Source of the DNA: Okeania sp. SIO3I5
GTDB taxonomy: Bacteria > Cyanobacteriota > Cyanobacteriia > Cyanobacteriales > Microcoleaceae
NCBI RefSeq assembly: GCF_010672085.1
Contig: NZ_JAAHHT010000011.1
Span: 26,936 to 71,563 of the forward strand
Length of the DNA: 44,628 nucleotides
Direction: 5' to 3'
In this document: positions 17,941 to 27,080 of the stretch, in pieces
Position numbering within the stretch: the stretch's first letter is position 1
Layout of the letters: every line of letters starts with the position of its first letter
Notes under the pieces: generated by a model
What the model saw: only the letters and a program-made list of their open reading frames with translations
Told to the model about the DNA's origin: nothing
Databases searched by the model: none
Translations under genes and position numbers: made by a program

Positions 17941-20900
17941 ATGGTAACTCTTGCCGGATACAACAATTTTTACCCCATTCACAATAGCGCTAACTCTCAA
18001 GTTTATCGTGCTCGACGAGTTGATAATAATGAATCTGTCATTCTCAAATTTCTTAATCAAGACTATCCTACCTCAGAACAAATTAGACGCTATAAACAGG
18101 AATATCATCTGACTTGCCAGTTAAAATCTGCAGGTATTGTCAAAGCTTACAGTTTGGTAGAATGGCAAAGGAGTTATGTAATTGTCTTAGAAGACTTTGG
18201 AGCAATTTCTCTCCAAGAATTCTTGCTTGAACTTGAAAAACTATCTCTGGAAGAGTTTTTGTTTTTGGCGATCGCCATCATCGAAAGTTTGAGAGAAATT
18301 CACACCCAACGCATTATTCACAAAGATATCAATCCAGCAAATATCGTTTTTAACCCCCAAACCAAAGAACTAAAAATTATTGATTTTGGCATTTCTACAC
18401 AACTAAGTCGAGAAAATCCTACCCTGAAAAATCCCAATGTTTTAGAAGGTACTTTAGCTTATATTTCCCCAGAACAAACTGGGAGAATGAACCGTAGTTT
18501 AGACTACCGGACAGATTTTTATTCCTTGGGGGTAACATTCTATGAAATGTTAACCAAACAACTGCCTTTTACTACAGAAGATGCCTTGGAATTAGTTCAT
18601 TCTCATATTGCCAAAAAGCCAATTTTACCCTCAGAAATTGACAGTTCAATTCCCTGGATAATCTCACAGATAATAATGAAATTAATGGCGAAAAATGCCG
18701 AAGAGCGCTATCAAAGTCTCTGGGGATTAAAAACGGATTTAGAAAATTGCTCTGAGCAATTAAAATTAGTGGGAAATATTGAAGTTTTCCCTTTAGCAAC
18801 TCAAGATATTTCAGAGCGCTTTTCTATTCCTCAAAAACTCTACGGACGAGAATCAGAAATTGCCACTTTACTTCAAGCATTCGAGCGAGTTGCAAAAAGT
18901 GGAAAAGTTGAATTGATGATGGTGGCGGGTTATTCTGGCATTGGTAAATCATCTCTGGTACAAGAACTTTACAAACCCATTACTGCTCGTCGTGGTTATT
19001 TTATTTCTGGGAAATTCGACCAATTTCAAAGGAATATTCCTTATTCAGCTATTGTTGCTGCTTTTGGAGGATTAATTAGGCAATTATTGGGAGAGACTAA
19101 AGCGGGGTTAGGAATCTGGCGAGAAAAATTATTAAAAGCTTTGGGAAATAACGGACAAGTTATTATTGATGTGATTCCCGAAGTAGAACTGATTATTGGT
19201 AAACAACCTCCAGTTCCAATATTAGGAGCAAACGAAACACAAAATCGTTTTAATCTGGTGATTAGTAATTTTATTCGTGCTTTTGGCAGAAAAGAGCATC
19301 CTTTAACTTTATTTATCGACGATTTACAATGGGTAGACTTAGCTAGTTTACAACTGATAGAACGGATATTAATCGAAGAAAAAACCGAGTATTTATTGCT
19401 GTTGGGTGCTTATAGAGATAATGAAGTTTCAGCGGGTCATCCTTGGGCTATTTCTCTAGAAAAACTCCGGCAAAATAACAACGCAATTAACCAAATTACT
19501 TTAAATGCTTTACCTGTTGAAGAAATTGCTTATTTAATCGGTGATACCCTGAATAAGACTCCAGAAGCAGTTCTTAATTTAGCTCAATTAGTCAAGGGAA
19601 AAACTGGAGGTAATCCGTTTTTTGTCGAGCAATTTTTACAAGCATTGTATGGAGAAAAATTGCTACAATTTAATTTTCAGTCGCGAAGTTGGCAATGGAA
19701 TTTAGCAGCAATTAAAGCCAGAGGTTTTACCGATAATGTGGTGGAATTAATGGTGGAAAAATTGCAAAAATTACCGCCATCGGTACAAGAAATTTTATTT
19801 AAGGCTGCTTGTTTGGGAGCAGAATTTGAATTACAAATTTTGCAGTGGGTGGAAAAAAAACCTGAACAAGAAATCTTTCAATTATTAAAAATAGCTATTT
19901 CTCGCAACTTGATCATTCCTCTCTCCGAACTAGACGAAAACCTGCTAATTCAATCCTATAAGTTTGGACACGATCGCATCCAACAAGCTGCTTATACTCT
20001 AATTCCGGAAGAGGAAAGAGCTATTAAACACCTAGAAATAGGACGAACTCTCCTCAAAGAGATTCACGAAAGTGAGCAAGAAGATAAGTTATTCGATATT
20101 GTCGAACAATTGAATCGCAGTCTGGAACTCGTAAGCGATTCAGGCGAACGGGAAAAATTAGCTCGTTTAAATTTGCAAGCGGGACGCAAAGCTATTGACG
20201 CCAATGCTTATGCCGCAGCGATCGCTTACTTCGATGCGGGAATGTCTCTGCTGGATGCAGGCGGTTGGCAGACTCAATACGAATTAACTCTCAGTTTGTA
20301 TCAAGAAGCCACTAAAGCCGCTTATCTGAACACAGAAATCAAGCGGATGGAACAATTAGCAGGGATAATCGCCAAGGAAGCGAAAACACCTCTCAATCGC
20401 CTCGAACTGGGGAAAATTCAAGTTGATGCTTATAGCAATCAAGAACGATTTGTCGAAGCCCTAACTGCTGGTTTGGATAGTCTTGCCTCCTGTGGTATCG
20501 AATTTCCTGAAGAAGTATCTCAGGCAGATTTTGCAGTTGCCTTGCTCAACATCAAAACCCTCATAGGCGATCGCCAACCTACCGAACTTGCTAACTTACC
20601 TCAAATGCAAGACCCTCTCATCCACCAAGTTTTAGCCCTTTTAGTCCAACTTGTTTCCGTGACATATGTAGGAGAACCAACCTTATGTAGCCTGATTATT
20701 TTAAAACAAATCGAACTCTCCCTCGATTATGGAAATGCACCAGCATCTGCTTTTAGCTATGCAACTTACGGGATGATTCTTTGTGGTGCTGGGGAATTCC
20801 GACTCGCTTACGAATACGGTCAACTAGCTTTAACTCTCCTTTACCAGTTTAACGACAGACAGTTTGAAACGGCTATTTTGACGGTGGTTTATGCCTTTAT

Positions 20901-23202
20901 TAATCTTTCCAATGCTCACCCGAGAGAGTCACTAAAACCATTACAACAAGCATTTCTATTGGGTTTAGAAACAGGAGATTTTACCTACGCAGGTGGTGCT
21001 AGCAACAATTATTGTGGTTGCTTGTATTTCAGAGGCGAGGAGCTTTCTGAGGTGGCGCGAGAAATAGAAAGTCATAATAAAATCCTAGAGACGATAGGTC
21101 ACAAACACATAATCAACTATAACCGACCTTTGTTGCAAGTAGCTTTAAACTTGCAGGGACGATCGGAGCAACCAGATCGGCTAGTGGGGACAGTAATGGA
21201 TGAGGAATCCTTAATTCTCTATTTTGAGAAAAACCAAAATCACCCCGGATTATGGATGATTTATATTTTAAAAGCAATGCTTTACTATATTTTTGAAAAA
21301 TTTGATGAGTCCCTTGTTGCCAGCACCGCAGCCGAAAAATATTCAGCCACTGTAAGGGGCGGTTCTTGGTTCATACCCTTAAGGCATTTTTACAGTTCCT
21401 TGGCACGGTTGGCTCGGGTAAAACATAATGTAATTGAAAGCGAAGAATTGTTAGTGAGCGAAAGTCTAATTCAACAAGTACGAGAAAACCAAGAAAAAAT
21501 CAAGCATTGGGTGGATTGTGCACCCATGAATTATTTGCATAAGTTTTATCTTGTGGAAGCCGAATATTATCGAGCTATAGGAGAAAAGTCAAGGGCGATT
21601 GAATTTTATAACTTGGCAATTGCAGGAGCAAAAGAAAACAAATATATCCAAGAAGAAGCCCTGGCCAACGAACTCACCGCAAAATTTTATCTCAACTGGA
21701 ACATGGAAACAGCAGCCCGTGCTTACATGATAGAGGCCCATTACTGTTATTCTCTGTGGGGGGCAACTGCAAAAGTTAAGCACCTGGAAGAAAACTATCC
21801 TCAATTGTTCCAGTCCCCAACCACATTAAGTTCTAGTTCCACAATCTTGAATACCCGCACCACGAGCAATTCTACGGATGGTGCAGAATTAGATTTAGCT
21901 ACTGTCATCAAATCCACTAATGCTATTTCCAGCGAAATTGTTTTGGAGAATTTGTTGGCAACTTTAATGGATATTCTGGTAGAAAATGCCGGAGCGCAAC
22001 GAGGCATTCTGATTTTGCCCAGAGGCGAAAGTTTATTCATAGAAGCTATCAAGGAAGCAGAGTTGGAGGAAGTCTCGGTTTTGCAGTCTGTTCCCTTAGA
22101 GCAGTTTGAACAGCTCTCGGAAAAGATCGTCCGTTATGTCGCGCGCACTCGTGAAACTGTAGTTTTCAACAATGCTGTAACTGAAGGTGACTTTACCGAG
22201 GATGCCTACATTCAAGAGTATCAATGTCAGTCTATCGCTTGCACTCCTCTGATTAATCAAAATCAACTCCAAGGTATTATCTATTTGGAAAATAATCTGA
22301 GCGCGGGAGCTTTTACCAAAAATCGCATGGCACTCTTGCGTACCCTCGCTGCTCAAGGTGCGATTTCTTTGGAAAATGCTCGACTATACGATGCTTGTCA
22401 GCGTTTTGTTCCGGAACAGTTTCTCAGTTTCTTAGAGAAAAAGAGCATTATTGATGTGAAATTAGGAGAGCAAGTGGAACGGGAAATGACGGTGCTGTTT
22501 TCCGATATCCGGGGTTTTACTACCATCTCGGAACAGATGACACCGGGAGAGAACTTTGCTTTTATTAATGAGTATCTCGGTTACATGGAACCTCAAATTC
22601 AAAAATATGGCGGTTTTATTGATAAATATATAGGTGATGCAATTATGGCACTGTTTCCTAATTCTCCTGATGATGCTCTCAAAGGAGCGATCGCTATGTT
22701 GGAGGAGTTGAAAAAATACAATTTATCTCGACAGCAAAAGAATATAAATCCCCTGCGTATTGGTATTGGTTTGCATACAGGGAAGTTAATTTTAGGAACT
22801 GTAGGCGGAATGGGGCGTATGGATGGAACTGTGATTGGGGATGCGGTGAACCTGTCTTCGCGCGTGGAGGGGTTGACTAAAACCTATGGGGTTTCTCTGT
22901 TAATTACTCATCAAACTTTAGCGCGTTTGAATAATCCTTTGGAATATGACTTGCGTTTTATTGAGCAAGTGAAAGCTAAAGGAAAGGCTAAAGCGGTTGG
23001 TTTATTTGAAGTATTTTCTGCTGATGTGCCTGAATTGCGAGCAGCAAAGAATGCTACTAAGGAAAAGTTTGAAAAGGCAGTTATTTTATATCATCAGAAG
23101 TCTTTTGTGGAAGCAGGGCGTTTATTTGAAGAATGTGTGGCAGAGGGTTGTGGCGATCGTACTGCTTCTTTTTATCTTGAGCGGTGTCAGAGTAGGGATT
23201 AG
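17941..23202 (+). CDS. Giant Ser/Thr kinase - AAA ATPase - GAF - adenylate cyclase, copy 2
   Basis: A 1753-residue tandem paralogue of the preceding gene, 243 bp downstream, with the same domain order. Residues 1 to about 490 (kinase and AAA core) and about 1310 to the end (GAF and cyclase) are nearly identical to copy 1 even at the DNA level. The helical middle (about 500-1290) is strongly diverged. The kinase (HKDINPANI, DFG), Walker motifs and cyclase residues are all intact. The middle of such STAND proteins usually senses the signal, so the two probably accept different inputs and share one output. The ATG follows a TATTATCTATTAT stretch also found before copy 1, with no clear ribosome site. 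Confidence 0.9.
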   Translation: MVTLAGYNNFYPIHNSANSQVYRARRVDNNESVILKFLNQDYPTSEQIRRYKQEYHLTCQLKSAGIVKAYSLVEWQRSYVIVLEDFGAISLQEFLLELEKLSLEEFLFLAIAIIESLREIHTQRIIHKDINPANIVFNPQTKELKIIDFGISTQLSRENPTLKNPNVLEGTLAYISPEQTGRMNRSLDYRTDFYSLGVTFYEMLTKQLPFTTEDALELVHSHIAKKPILPSEIDSSIPWIISQIIMKLMAKNAEERYQSLWGLKTDLENCSEQLKLVGNIEVFPLATQDISERFSIPQKLYGRESEIATLLQAFERVAKSGKVELMMVAGYSGIGKSSLVQELYKPITARRGYFISGKFDQFQRNIPYSAIVAAFGGLIRQLLGETKAGLGIWREKLLKALGNNGQVIIDVIPEVELIIGKQPPVPILGANETQNRFNLVISNFIRAFGRKEHPLTLFIDDLQWVDLASLQLIERILIEEKTEYLLLLGAYRDNEVSAGHPWAISLEKLRQNNNAINQITLNALPVEEIAYLIGDTLNKTPEAVLNLAQLVKGKTGGNPFFVEQFLQALYGEKLLQFNFQSRSWQWNLAAIKARGFTDNVVELMVEKLQKLPPSVQEILFKAACLGAEFELQILQWVEKKPEQEIFQLLKIAISRNLIIPLSELDENLLIQSYKFGHDRIQQAAYTLIPEEERAIKHLEIGRTLLKEIHESEQEDKLFDIVEQLNRSLELVSDSGEREKLARLNLQAGRKAIDANAYAAAIAYFDAGMSLLDAGGWQTQYELTLSLYQEATKAAYLNTEIKRMEQLAGIIAKEAKTPLNRLELGKIQVDAYSNQERFVEALTAGLDSLASCGIEFPEEVSQADFAVALLNIKTLIGDRQPTELANLPQMQDPLIHQVLALLVQLVSVTYVGEPTLCSLIILKQIELSLDYGNAPASAFSYATYGMILCGAGEFRLAYEYGQLALTLLYQFNDRQFETAILTVVYAFINLSNAHPRESLKPLQQAFLLGLETGDFTYAGGASNNYCGCLYFRGEELSEVAREIESHNKILETIGHKHIINYNRPLLQVALNLQGRSEQPDRLVGTVMDEESLILYFEKNQNHPGLWMIYILKAMLYYIFEKFDESLVASTAAEKYSATVRGGSWFIPLRHFYSSLARLARVKHNVIESEELLVSESLIQQVRENQEKIKHWVDCAPMNYLHKFYLVEAEYYRAIGEKSRAIEFYNLAIAGAKENKYIQEEALANELTAKFYLNWNMETAARAYMIEAHYCYSLWGATAKVKHLEENYPQLFQSPTTLSSSSTILNTRTTSNSTDGAELDLATVIKSTNAISSEIVLENLLATLMDILVENAGAQRGILILPRGESLFIEAIKEAELEEVSVLQSVPLEQFEQLSEKIVRYVARTRETVVFNNAVTEGDFTEDAYIQEYQCQSIACTPLINQNQLQGIIYLENNLSAGAFTKNRMALLRTLAAQGAISLENARLYDACQRFVPEQFLSFLEKKSIIDVKLGEQVEREMTVLFSDIRGFTTISEQMTPGENFAFINEYLGYMEPQIQKYGGFIDKYIGDAIMALFPNSPDDALKGAIAMLEELKKYNLSRQQKNINPLRIGIGLHTGKLILGTVGGMGRMDGTVIGDAVNLSSRVEGLTKTYGVSLLITHQTLARLNNPLEYDLRFIEQVKAKGKAKAVGLFEVFSADVPELRAAKNATKEKFEKAVILYHQKSFVEAGRLFEECVAEGCGDRTASFYLERCQSRD

Positions 23203-23262
23203 GATTGGGTTTGACAAATTTAAAAAAGTCTGATATCTTGTCCGGTAGAATAGGAGATAAAT

Positions 23263-24156
23263 ATGTTTACAAAAACAAAGATAGAAATACAACCCTTCTC
23301 TGAAAATTTAGGTAGAAAAATTATTAATACAGAGAATACAAGTCTTTTAGACATCGACAAAGAAGAGATAATTAATCTGTTTAAGTATTATAGTTTCTTA
23401 CTATTTAGAGGTTTTGAAACTAATGTTGATACTTTTGCAAAATTTAGTAATTCACTGAGTAAAGATTTTATGGATTACACTGGAGGTGTGATAAATCGGA
23501 GAATAATTAATGAGGATGGAACTATATTAACTGTTAATGACTTTAAGGATGAAATGAAACTACATGGAGAAATGTACTATATCAACAAACCTCCCCAGAT
23601 AGTTTGGTTTTTTTGTGCTAATCCACCTTTAAAAGATGGAGAAACAACAGTATGTGATGGTCGGCAATTCTTCAATGAACTTAGTAATTCAATGCAAGAT
23701 TTATTGAGTAGGAAGAAATTAAAATTTCCTGGTCATTTAAAAAAAGAAGATTGGCAGAAAAAATACAAAACTAATGATTTGAATGTCGCCAAAGAGATAT
23801 GTAAAAGTCAAGGCAAGGAAGTTCAAGTTAACGAAGATGAATCAATTAATTTTAAATTCATTTGTTCAGCAATACATAAAAGTAGAACTGAAAAAGATGA
23901 TGTTTTTATTAATAGTTTATTACAGGCAAAAAAGGTAAACCCAAAAAGCGTATGCTTTGAGGATGATTCAGAAATAACTGATGAGATAATGTCAGAACTA
24001 AATGAGATTGCTGAGAGAATAACTATAGAAATAAGCTGGCAAAAGGGGGATATTCTGATGATTGATAATACGAGAATTATGCATGGTAGAAGAGCCTTTT
24101 ATGATGACCAACGAGATATTTATACTCGGATGTGTTTTCCAGCATTTCCATTTTAA
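23263..24156 (+). CDS. TauD/TfdA-family Fe(II)/2-oxoglutarate dioxygenase
   Basis: A 297-residue non-haem iron oxygenase. The iron triad is His101 and Glu103 (KLHGEMYY) with distal His274 (RIMHGRRAF). Arg289 in IYTRMCF is placed to bind 2-oxoglutarate. The motifs YYSFLLFRGF and PPLKDGETTVCDGR are typical of the SyrP-like branch that hydroxylates amino acids in natural products. The triad uses Glu instead of the more common Asp. No biosynthetic genes adjoin it, and its low G+C with many Lys/Asn codons hints at transfer. The substrate cannot be inferred. The ATG lies 60 bp after the second cyclase, with AGGAGA ahead of it. Confidence 0.85.
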   Translation: MFTKTKIEIQPFSENLGRKIINTENTSLLDIDKEEIINLFKYYSFLLFRGFETNVDTFAKFSNSLSKDFMDYTGGVINRRIINEDGTILTVNDFKDEMKLHGEMYYINKPPQIVWFFCANPPLKDGETTVCDGRQFFNELSNSMQDLLSRKKLKFPGHLKKEDWQKKYKTNDLNVAKEICKSQGKEVQVNEDESINFKFICSAIHKSRTEKDDVFINSLLQAKKVNPKSVCFEDDSEITDEIMSELNEIAERITIEISWQKGDILMIDNTRIMHGRRAFYDDQRDIYTRMCFPAFPF

Positions 24157-24173
24157 AGTTTCAAAAGCTGAAT

Positions 24174-24327
<154 letters not shown>

Positions 24328-24420
24328 TTTAGGGGTAAGAATTATTAAGCTTATTGTTACAGAAAAATGGTATTAATTCTGAAACAGTCCTACCCCTCTT
24401 GGGCGACAGCAGGAAATACT

Positions 24421-24477
24421 AATGAGCGATCGCTCTTCCAAAACCAACCAGGTTTGAGGAGCGATCGCTCATTTTTT
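24421..24477 (+). terminator. HIP1-built palindromic terminator-like hairpin
   Basis: AATGAGCGATCGCTC (24421-24435) and GAGCGATCGCTCATT (24459-24473) form a perfect 15-bp stem with a 23-base loop and a T-run at once after. Each arm is itself a palindrome around GCGATCGC, so the two can also fold separately or cruciform. It would serve transcripts from the upstream dioxygenase, but this is untested. Confidence 0.5.
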
Positions 24478-24560
24478 AATCAATGGTTGACAAAAACTTT
24501 CTGTCTCTGCTACCCTGATGATATTAACCAACATAATTATCAATTATCAATTATTAATTA

Positions 24561-24866
24561 ATGAAAGTGATTATGAAACAAACACACTATTTAACGACAA
24601 AAGTTTTAACAGGTAATCGAATTGATATTTGCCTCTCTAATTTACCTGTAGGAGAAACTATAGAAGTTATTTTAATTGTACCTGAAGCTGCATCAAAAGC
24701 TGCATCAAATATGTCAATTAAACGCCAAGCTTTTCGACAACTTCCCATAGAGGAACGTCATCGTATTTTAACTGAACAAGCAGAAACAATGAAAGAATAT
24801 TATCAAGAAGACAAAGATTGGAAAGATTGGATAAGCTTTGATAACAGAGAAATTTATGAAGATTAA
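24561..24866 (+). CDS. Antitoxin-like protein upstream of broken mazF
   Basis: A 101-residue protein that overlaps the start of a mazF-type gene by 11 bp, the usual layout of a type II antitoxin. Residues 1-45 resemble a cyanobacterial antitoxin N terminus (GNRIDICLSNLPVGETIEVILIVPE). Residues 55-80 (RQAFRQLPIEERHRILTEQAE) match a helical motif common in MazE-like partners. The acidic C terminus (KDWISFDNREIYED) would bind toxin. A start at 24573 is equally possible because neither has a good ribosome site. The gene looks intact although its toxin is not. Confidence 0.7.
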   Translation: MKVIMKQTHYLTTKVLTGNRIDICLSNLPVGETIEVILIVPEAASKAASNMSIKRQAFRQLPIEERHRILTEQAETMKEYYQEDKDWKDWISFDNREIYED

Positions 24867-25321
24867 TCCTAAGCGGGGTGAAATTTGGCTGATTAACTTA
24901 GACCCAACAATTGGTGCTTCAATAATTAACAATTAATAATTAATAATTAATAATTACCTCTTCTTAAAAAGGAAATTTTTTTCTTTTTTCTCCTTTACAG
25001 GAGAGACTTTAAACCTTGATTTTTCGGGAAATTAAAAAAACTCGACCAGCAGTAATCGTTAATTCAGATTATATTGGTAAACTTCCTCTGAAGTTAGTTG
25101 TACCAATTACCAACTGGCAATCATCTTTTTCTAGTAATCTCTGTCATATTTATCTAACACCAACCTCAGACAATGGGTTAAGTAAACTATCATCTGCTGA
25201 CGCATTACAGTTAAGAAGCGTTGATCTAGAAAGATTTATTCGTAAATTAGGATTTTTATCAACCTCTGAATTAGAAGAAATAATAACAGCAATTGCCATT
25301 ATAATAGAAAGCGATCGCTGA
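24856..25321 (+). pseudogene. MazF/PemK-type endoribonuclease toxin split by a 109-bp element
   Basis: Codons 1-21 at 24856-24918 (MKINPKRGEIWLINLDPTIG) and the remainder from 25028 (EIKKTRPAVIVNSD onward, 97 residues) join to a normal 118-residue MazF once 109 bases are removed. The inserted sequence adds a stop five codons after the break. It also brings AGGAG and a TTG at 25016 that could restart translation in the toxin frame. The product would lack the first beta strand and the conserved GEIWLINLDP segment, so it is probably inactive. MazF toxins cleave mRNA. The antitoxin upstream is intact. Confidence 0.82.
24919..25027. mobile_element. MITE family C copy 1, inserted in mazF
   Basis: A 109-bp element with an AATTAATAATTAATAATTACC left part, then CCTCTTCTT, a stem-like AAAGGAAA/CTCCTTT section, and ...CTTTAAACC with TTTTTCGG at the right end. 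Longer relatives with the same order of blocks lie at 32483-32612 (inverted) and 39953-40081. It is a shortened derivative. Confidence 0.7.
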
Positions 25322-25380
25322 CGAGAGGTTGGAAATCTCAATTGAGAGGTTTCTAACTCCAACCGAGAAGTTAATTTACT

Positions 25381-25577
25381 AATTTTGCCATCAAAACAAC
25401 AACAGATCGCGGCTCAACCCGATACCTCACACCAATAACCTCGATCGCTGCATCCAAATTATTGCAGCGCTTTTCAGATTGATGAACCACATCGACACAA
25501 CAAAAACCTTGTAGGGACGTTCCATGGAACGTCCCTACTGTGATCTACTGAAATGAAAACTGCTGTAAAATCTCTAG
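25381..25577 (-). pseudogene. glgX 3'-end fragment, tail copy 1
   Basis: About 80 bp repeat the last codons of glgX (28010-28095), including ACAACAACAGATCGCGG and CACCAATAACCTCGATCGC. After the family B MITE the homology resumes with TAAAATCTCTAG (25566-25577), exactly where glgX continues. This is a duplicated gene tail, not a gene. Confidence 0.75.
25465..25565. mobile_element. MITE family B copy 2, inserted in the glgX tail copy
   Basis: The ends CAGCGCTTTTCAG and TGAAAACTGCTG match the element at 768-926. The right flank is TA and the left flank is TG, presumably a mutated TA. The intact glgX gene gives the empty site. The core is the hairpin TAGGGACGTTCC/GGAACGTCCCTA (25512-25537). Confidence 0.7.
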
Positions 25578-25610
25578 TCCACTACTGGACTACTAATAAA
25601 TATAAATAAC

Positions 25611-25847
25611 TCATTTTGACAACTCAATATCATCTAAGGGTAATAATCCTTCATCTATATCTGGAAAGTCTTCATCTAAAGGTTCAAGGTTAGAAAGAGT
25701 TTGCAGGAGGGATTTTTTCTTGACAGGGGAAATAATAGCAAAGGGAATACCATTTTCGATGATAGTTAAGGGTTCACCTGTCTTTTGTGCTTGGTTAATT
25801 AGGTTTTTTATGGATTCGGGAAATTCTGCAAGGGGTATCTGTTTCAT
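25611..25847 (-). CDS. Orphan Phd/YefM-type antitoxin
   Basis: A 78-residue protein with the Phd/YefM DNA-binding N terminus (IPLAEFPESIKNLINQAQKTGEPLTII split by a turn, then ENGIPFAIISPV). The acidic tail (LEPLDEDFPDIDEGLLPLDD) normally wraps the toxin. Such antitoxins repress their own operon and neutralise a RelE, Doc or VapC partner encoded just downstream. Here the downstream side holds only the decayed glgX tail and a MITE, so the toxin has been lost or is encoded elsewhere. The gene ends the island that begins with the CRISPR array. Confidence 0.82.
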   Translation of the reverse strand: MKQIPLAEFPESIKNLINQAQKTGEPLTIIENGIPFAIISPVKKKSLLQTLSNLEPLDEDFPDIDEGLLPLDDIELSK

Positions 25848-25868
25848 TGATTAGTTATGGGGTTGGAC

Positions 25869-27080
25869 GTTTCAATCCCTAAATAGGGATTAGGGTTTGC
25901 AAAGTTAAAGCTATCAACATAGCAAAAGTTGATTATCTGAAGTTTCAATCCCTAAATAGGGATTAGGGTTTGCAAAGTGGTGATTTAGTACGAGATTCTT
26001 GGGGGTGCATTACTGTTTCAATCCCTAAATAGGGATTAGGGTTTGCAAAGTTATACTGGTGAACTTATTGACCTTACTCAGCATCGTGTTTCAATCCCTA
26101 AATAGGGATTAGGGTTTGCAAAGGTACTCTAGTGGTTTAGCAAATTTTGCTTGCCACCTTAGAGTTTCAATCCCTAAATAGGGATTAGGGTTTGCAAAGG
26201 TTGAAACTCCTGTAATTGAAGAATTCCTACCAGATGTTTCAATCCCTAAATAGGGATTAGGGTTTGCAAAGCAATGCCAACCAAAACTTCATTGGTTTAA
26301 CTGAAAGTTTCAATCCCTAAATAGGGATTAGGGTTTGCAAAGGTTTGCGATGTGGAATACAACCATTTGGAAGGACAATGGAAGTTTCAATCCCTAAATA
26401 GGGATTAGGGTTTGCAAAGTTTTTGAGTTGCTTAACAAAAAGCATCTGAAAGCAATGTTTCAATCCCTAAATAGGGATTAGGGTTTGCAAAGACTTTCCG
26501 CTGGTCAGGCGAGTTCTGCAGCTTTCTGTTTCAATCCCTAAATAGGGATTAGGGTTTGCAAAGATGGGAGCACACATTCCCAACTACAGGTAATCAAACT
26601 ACGTTTCAATCCCTAAATAGGGATTAGGGTTTGCAAAGGAAACCACCAACAAATTGGAGGAGGGATCCCGAAAGGTTTCAATCCCTAAATAGGGATTAGG
26701 GTTTGCAAAGCGTCAAGCAAGCCCGGAAGTCATTGAAGGTAAAAAGTTTCAATCCCTAAATAGGGATTAGGGTTTGCAAAGGTGAATGCTCAGAAAGCAA
26801 AAGAAGATGCTAAGCATCAAGCCTGTTTCAATCCCTAAATAGGGATTAGGGTTTGCAAAGAAAAGAACGAACAGTTTGATTTCGGGTTTATAGAGAGCGT
26901 TTCAATCCCTAAATAGGGATTAGGGTTTGCAAAGTTAAGTTATTTGCTGAACAATTGTTACCTAAACGCTGTTTCAATCCCTAAATAGGGATTAGGGTTT
27001 GCAAAGTGCTAAAATTGGTTACTATTACCTGTCAACTGATGAACGTTTCAATCCCTAAATAGGGATTAGGGTTTGCAAAG
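25869..27080 (-). CRISPR. CRISPR array, 17 identical 36-bp repeats and 16 spacers
   Basis: Seventeen exact 36-bp repeats (plus-strand start GTTTCAATCCCTAAATAGGG, end TTTGCAAAG) begin at 25869, 25942, 26015, 26088, 26164, 26236, 26307, 26384, 26457, 26528, 26603, 26675, 26746, 26825, 26899, 26971 and 27045. The 16 spacers are 35-43 bp and all different. Read on the minus strand the repeat ends in ATTGAAAC, the 5' handle of type I/III crRNAs, so transcription probably runs from right to left. The repeat contains CCCTAAATAGGG and CCCTAA-type inner palindromes. No cas gene is in the window. Lack of any repeat decay suggests an array that is young or still maintained in trans. Confidence 0.97.

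Noticed and set aside
24367-24561. 64-codon plus-strand frame
   Set aside because: It translates the HIP1 hairpin and the AT repeat before the antitoxin gene, so it is likely spurious.
25869-27080. cas genes next to the array
   Set aside because: Neither side has any reading frame with a Cas1, Cas2, Cas6 or effector signature. The neighbours are an antitoxin, gene-tail fragments and glgX.
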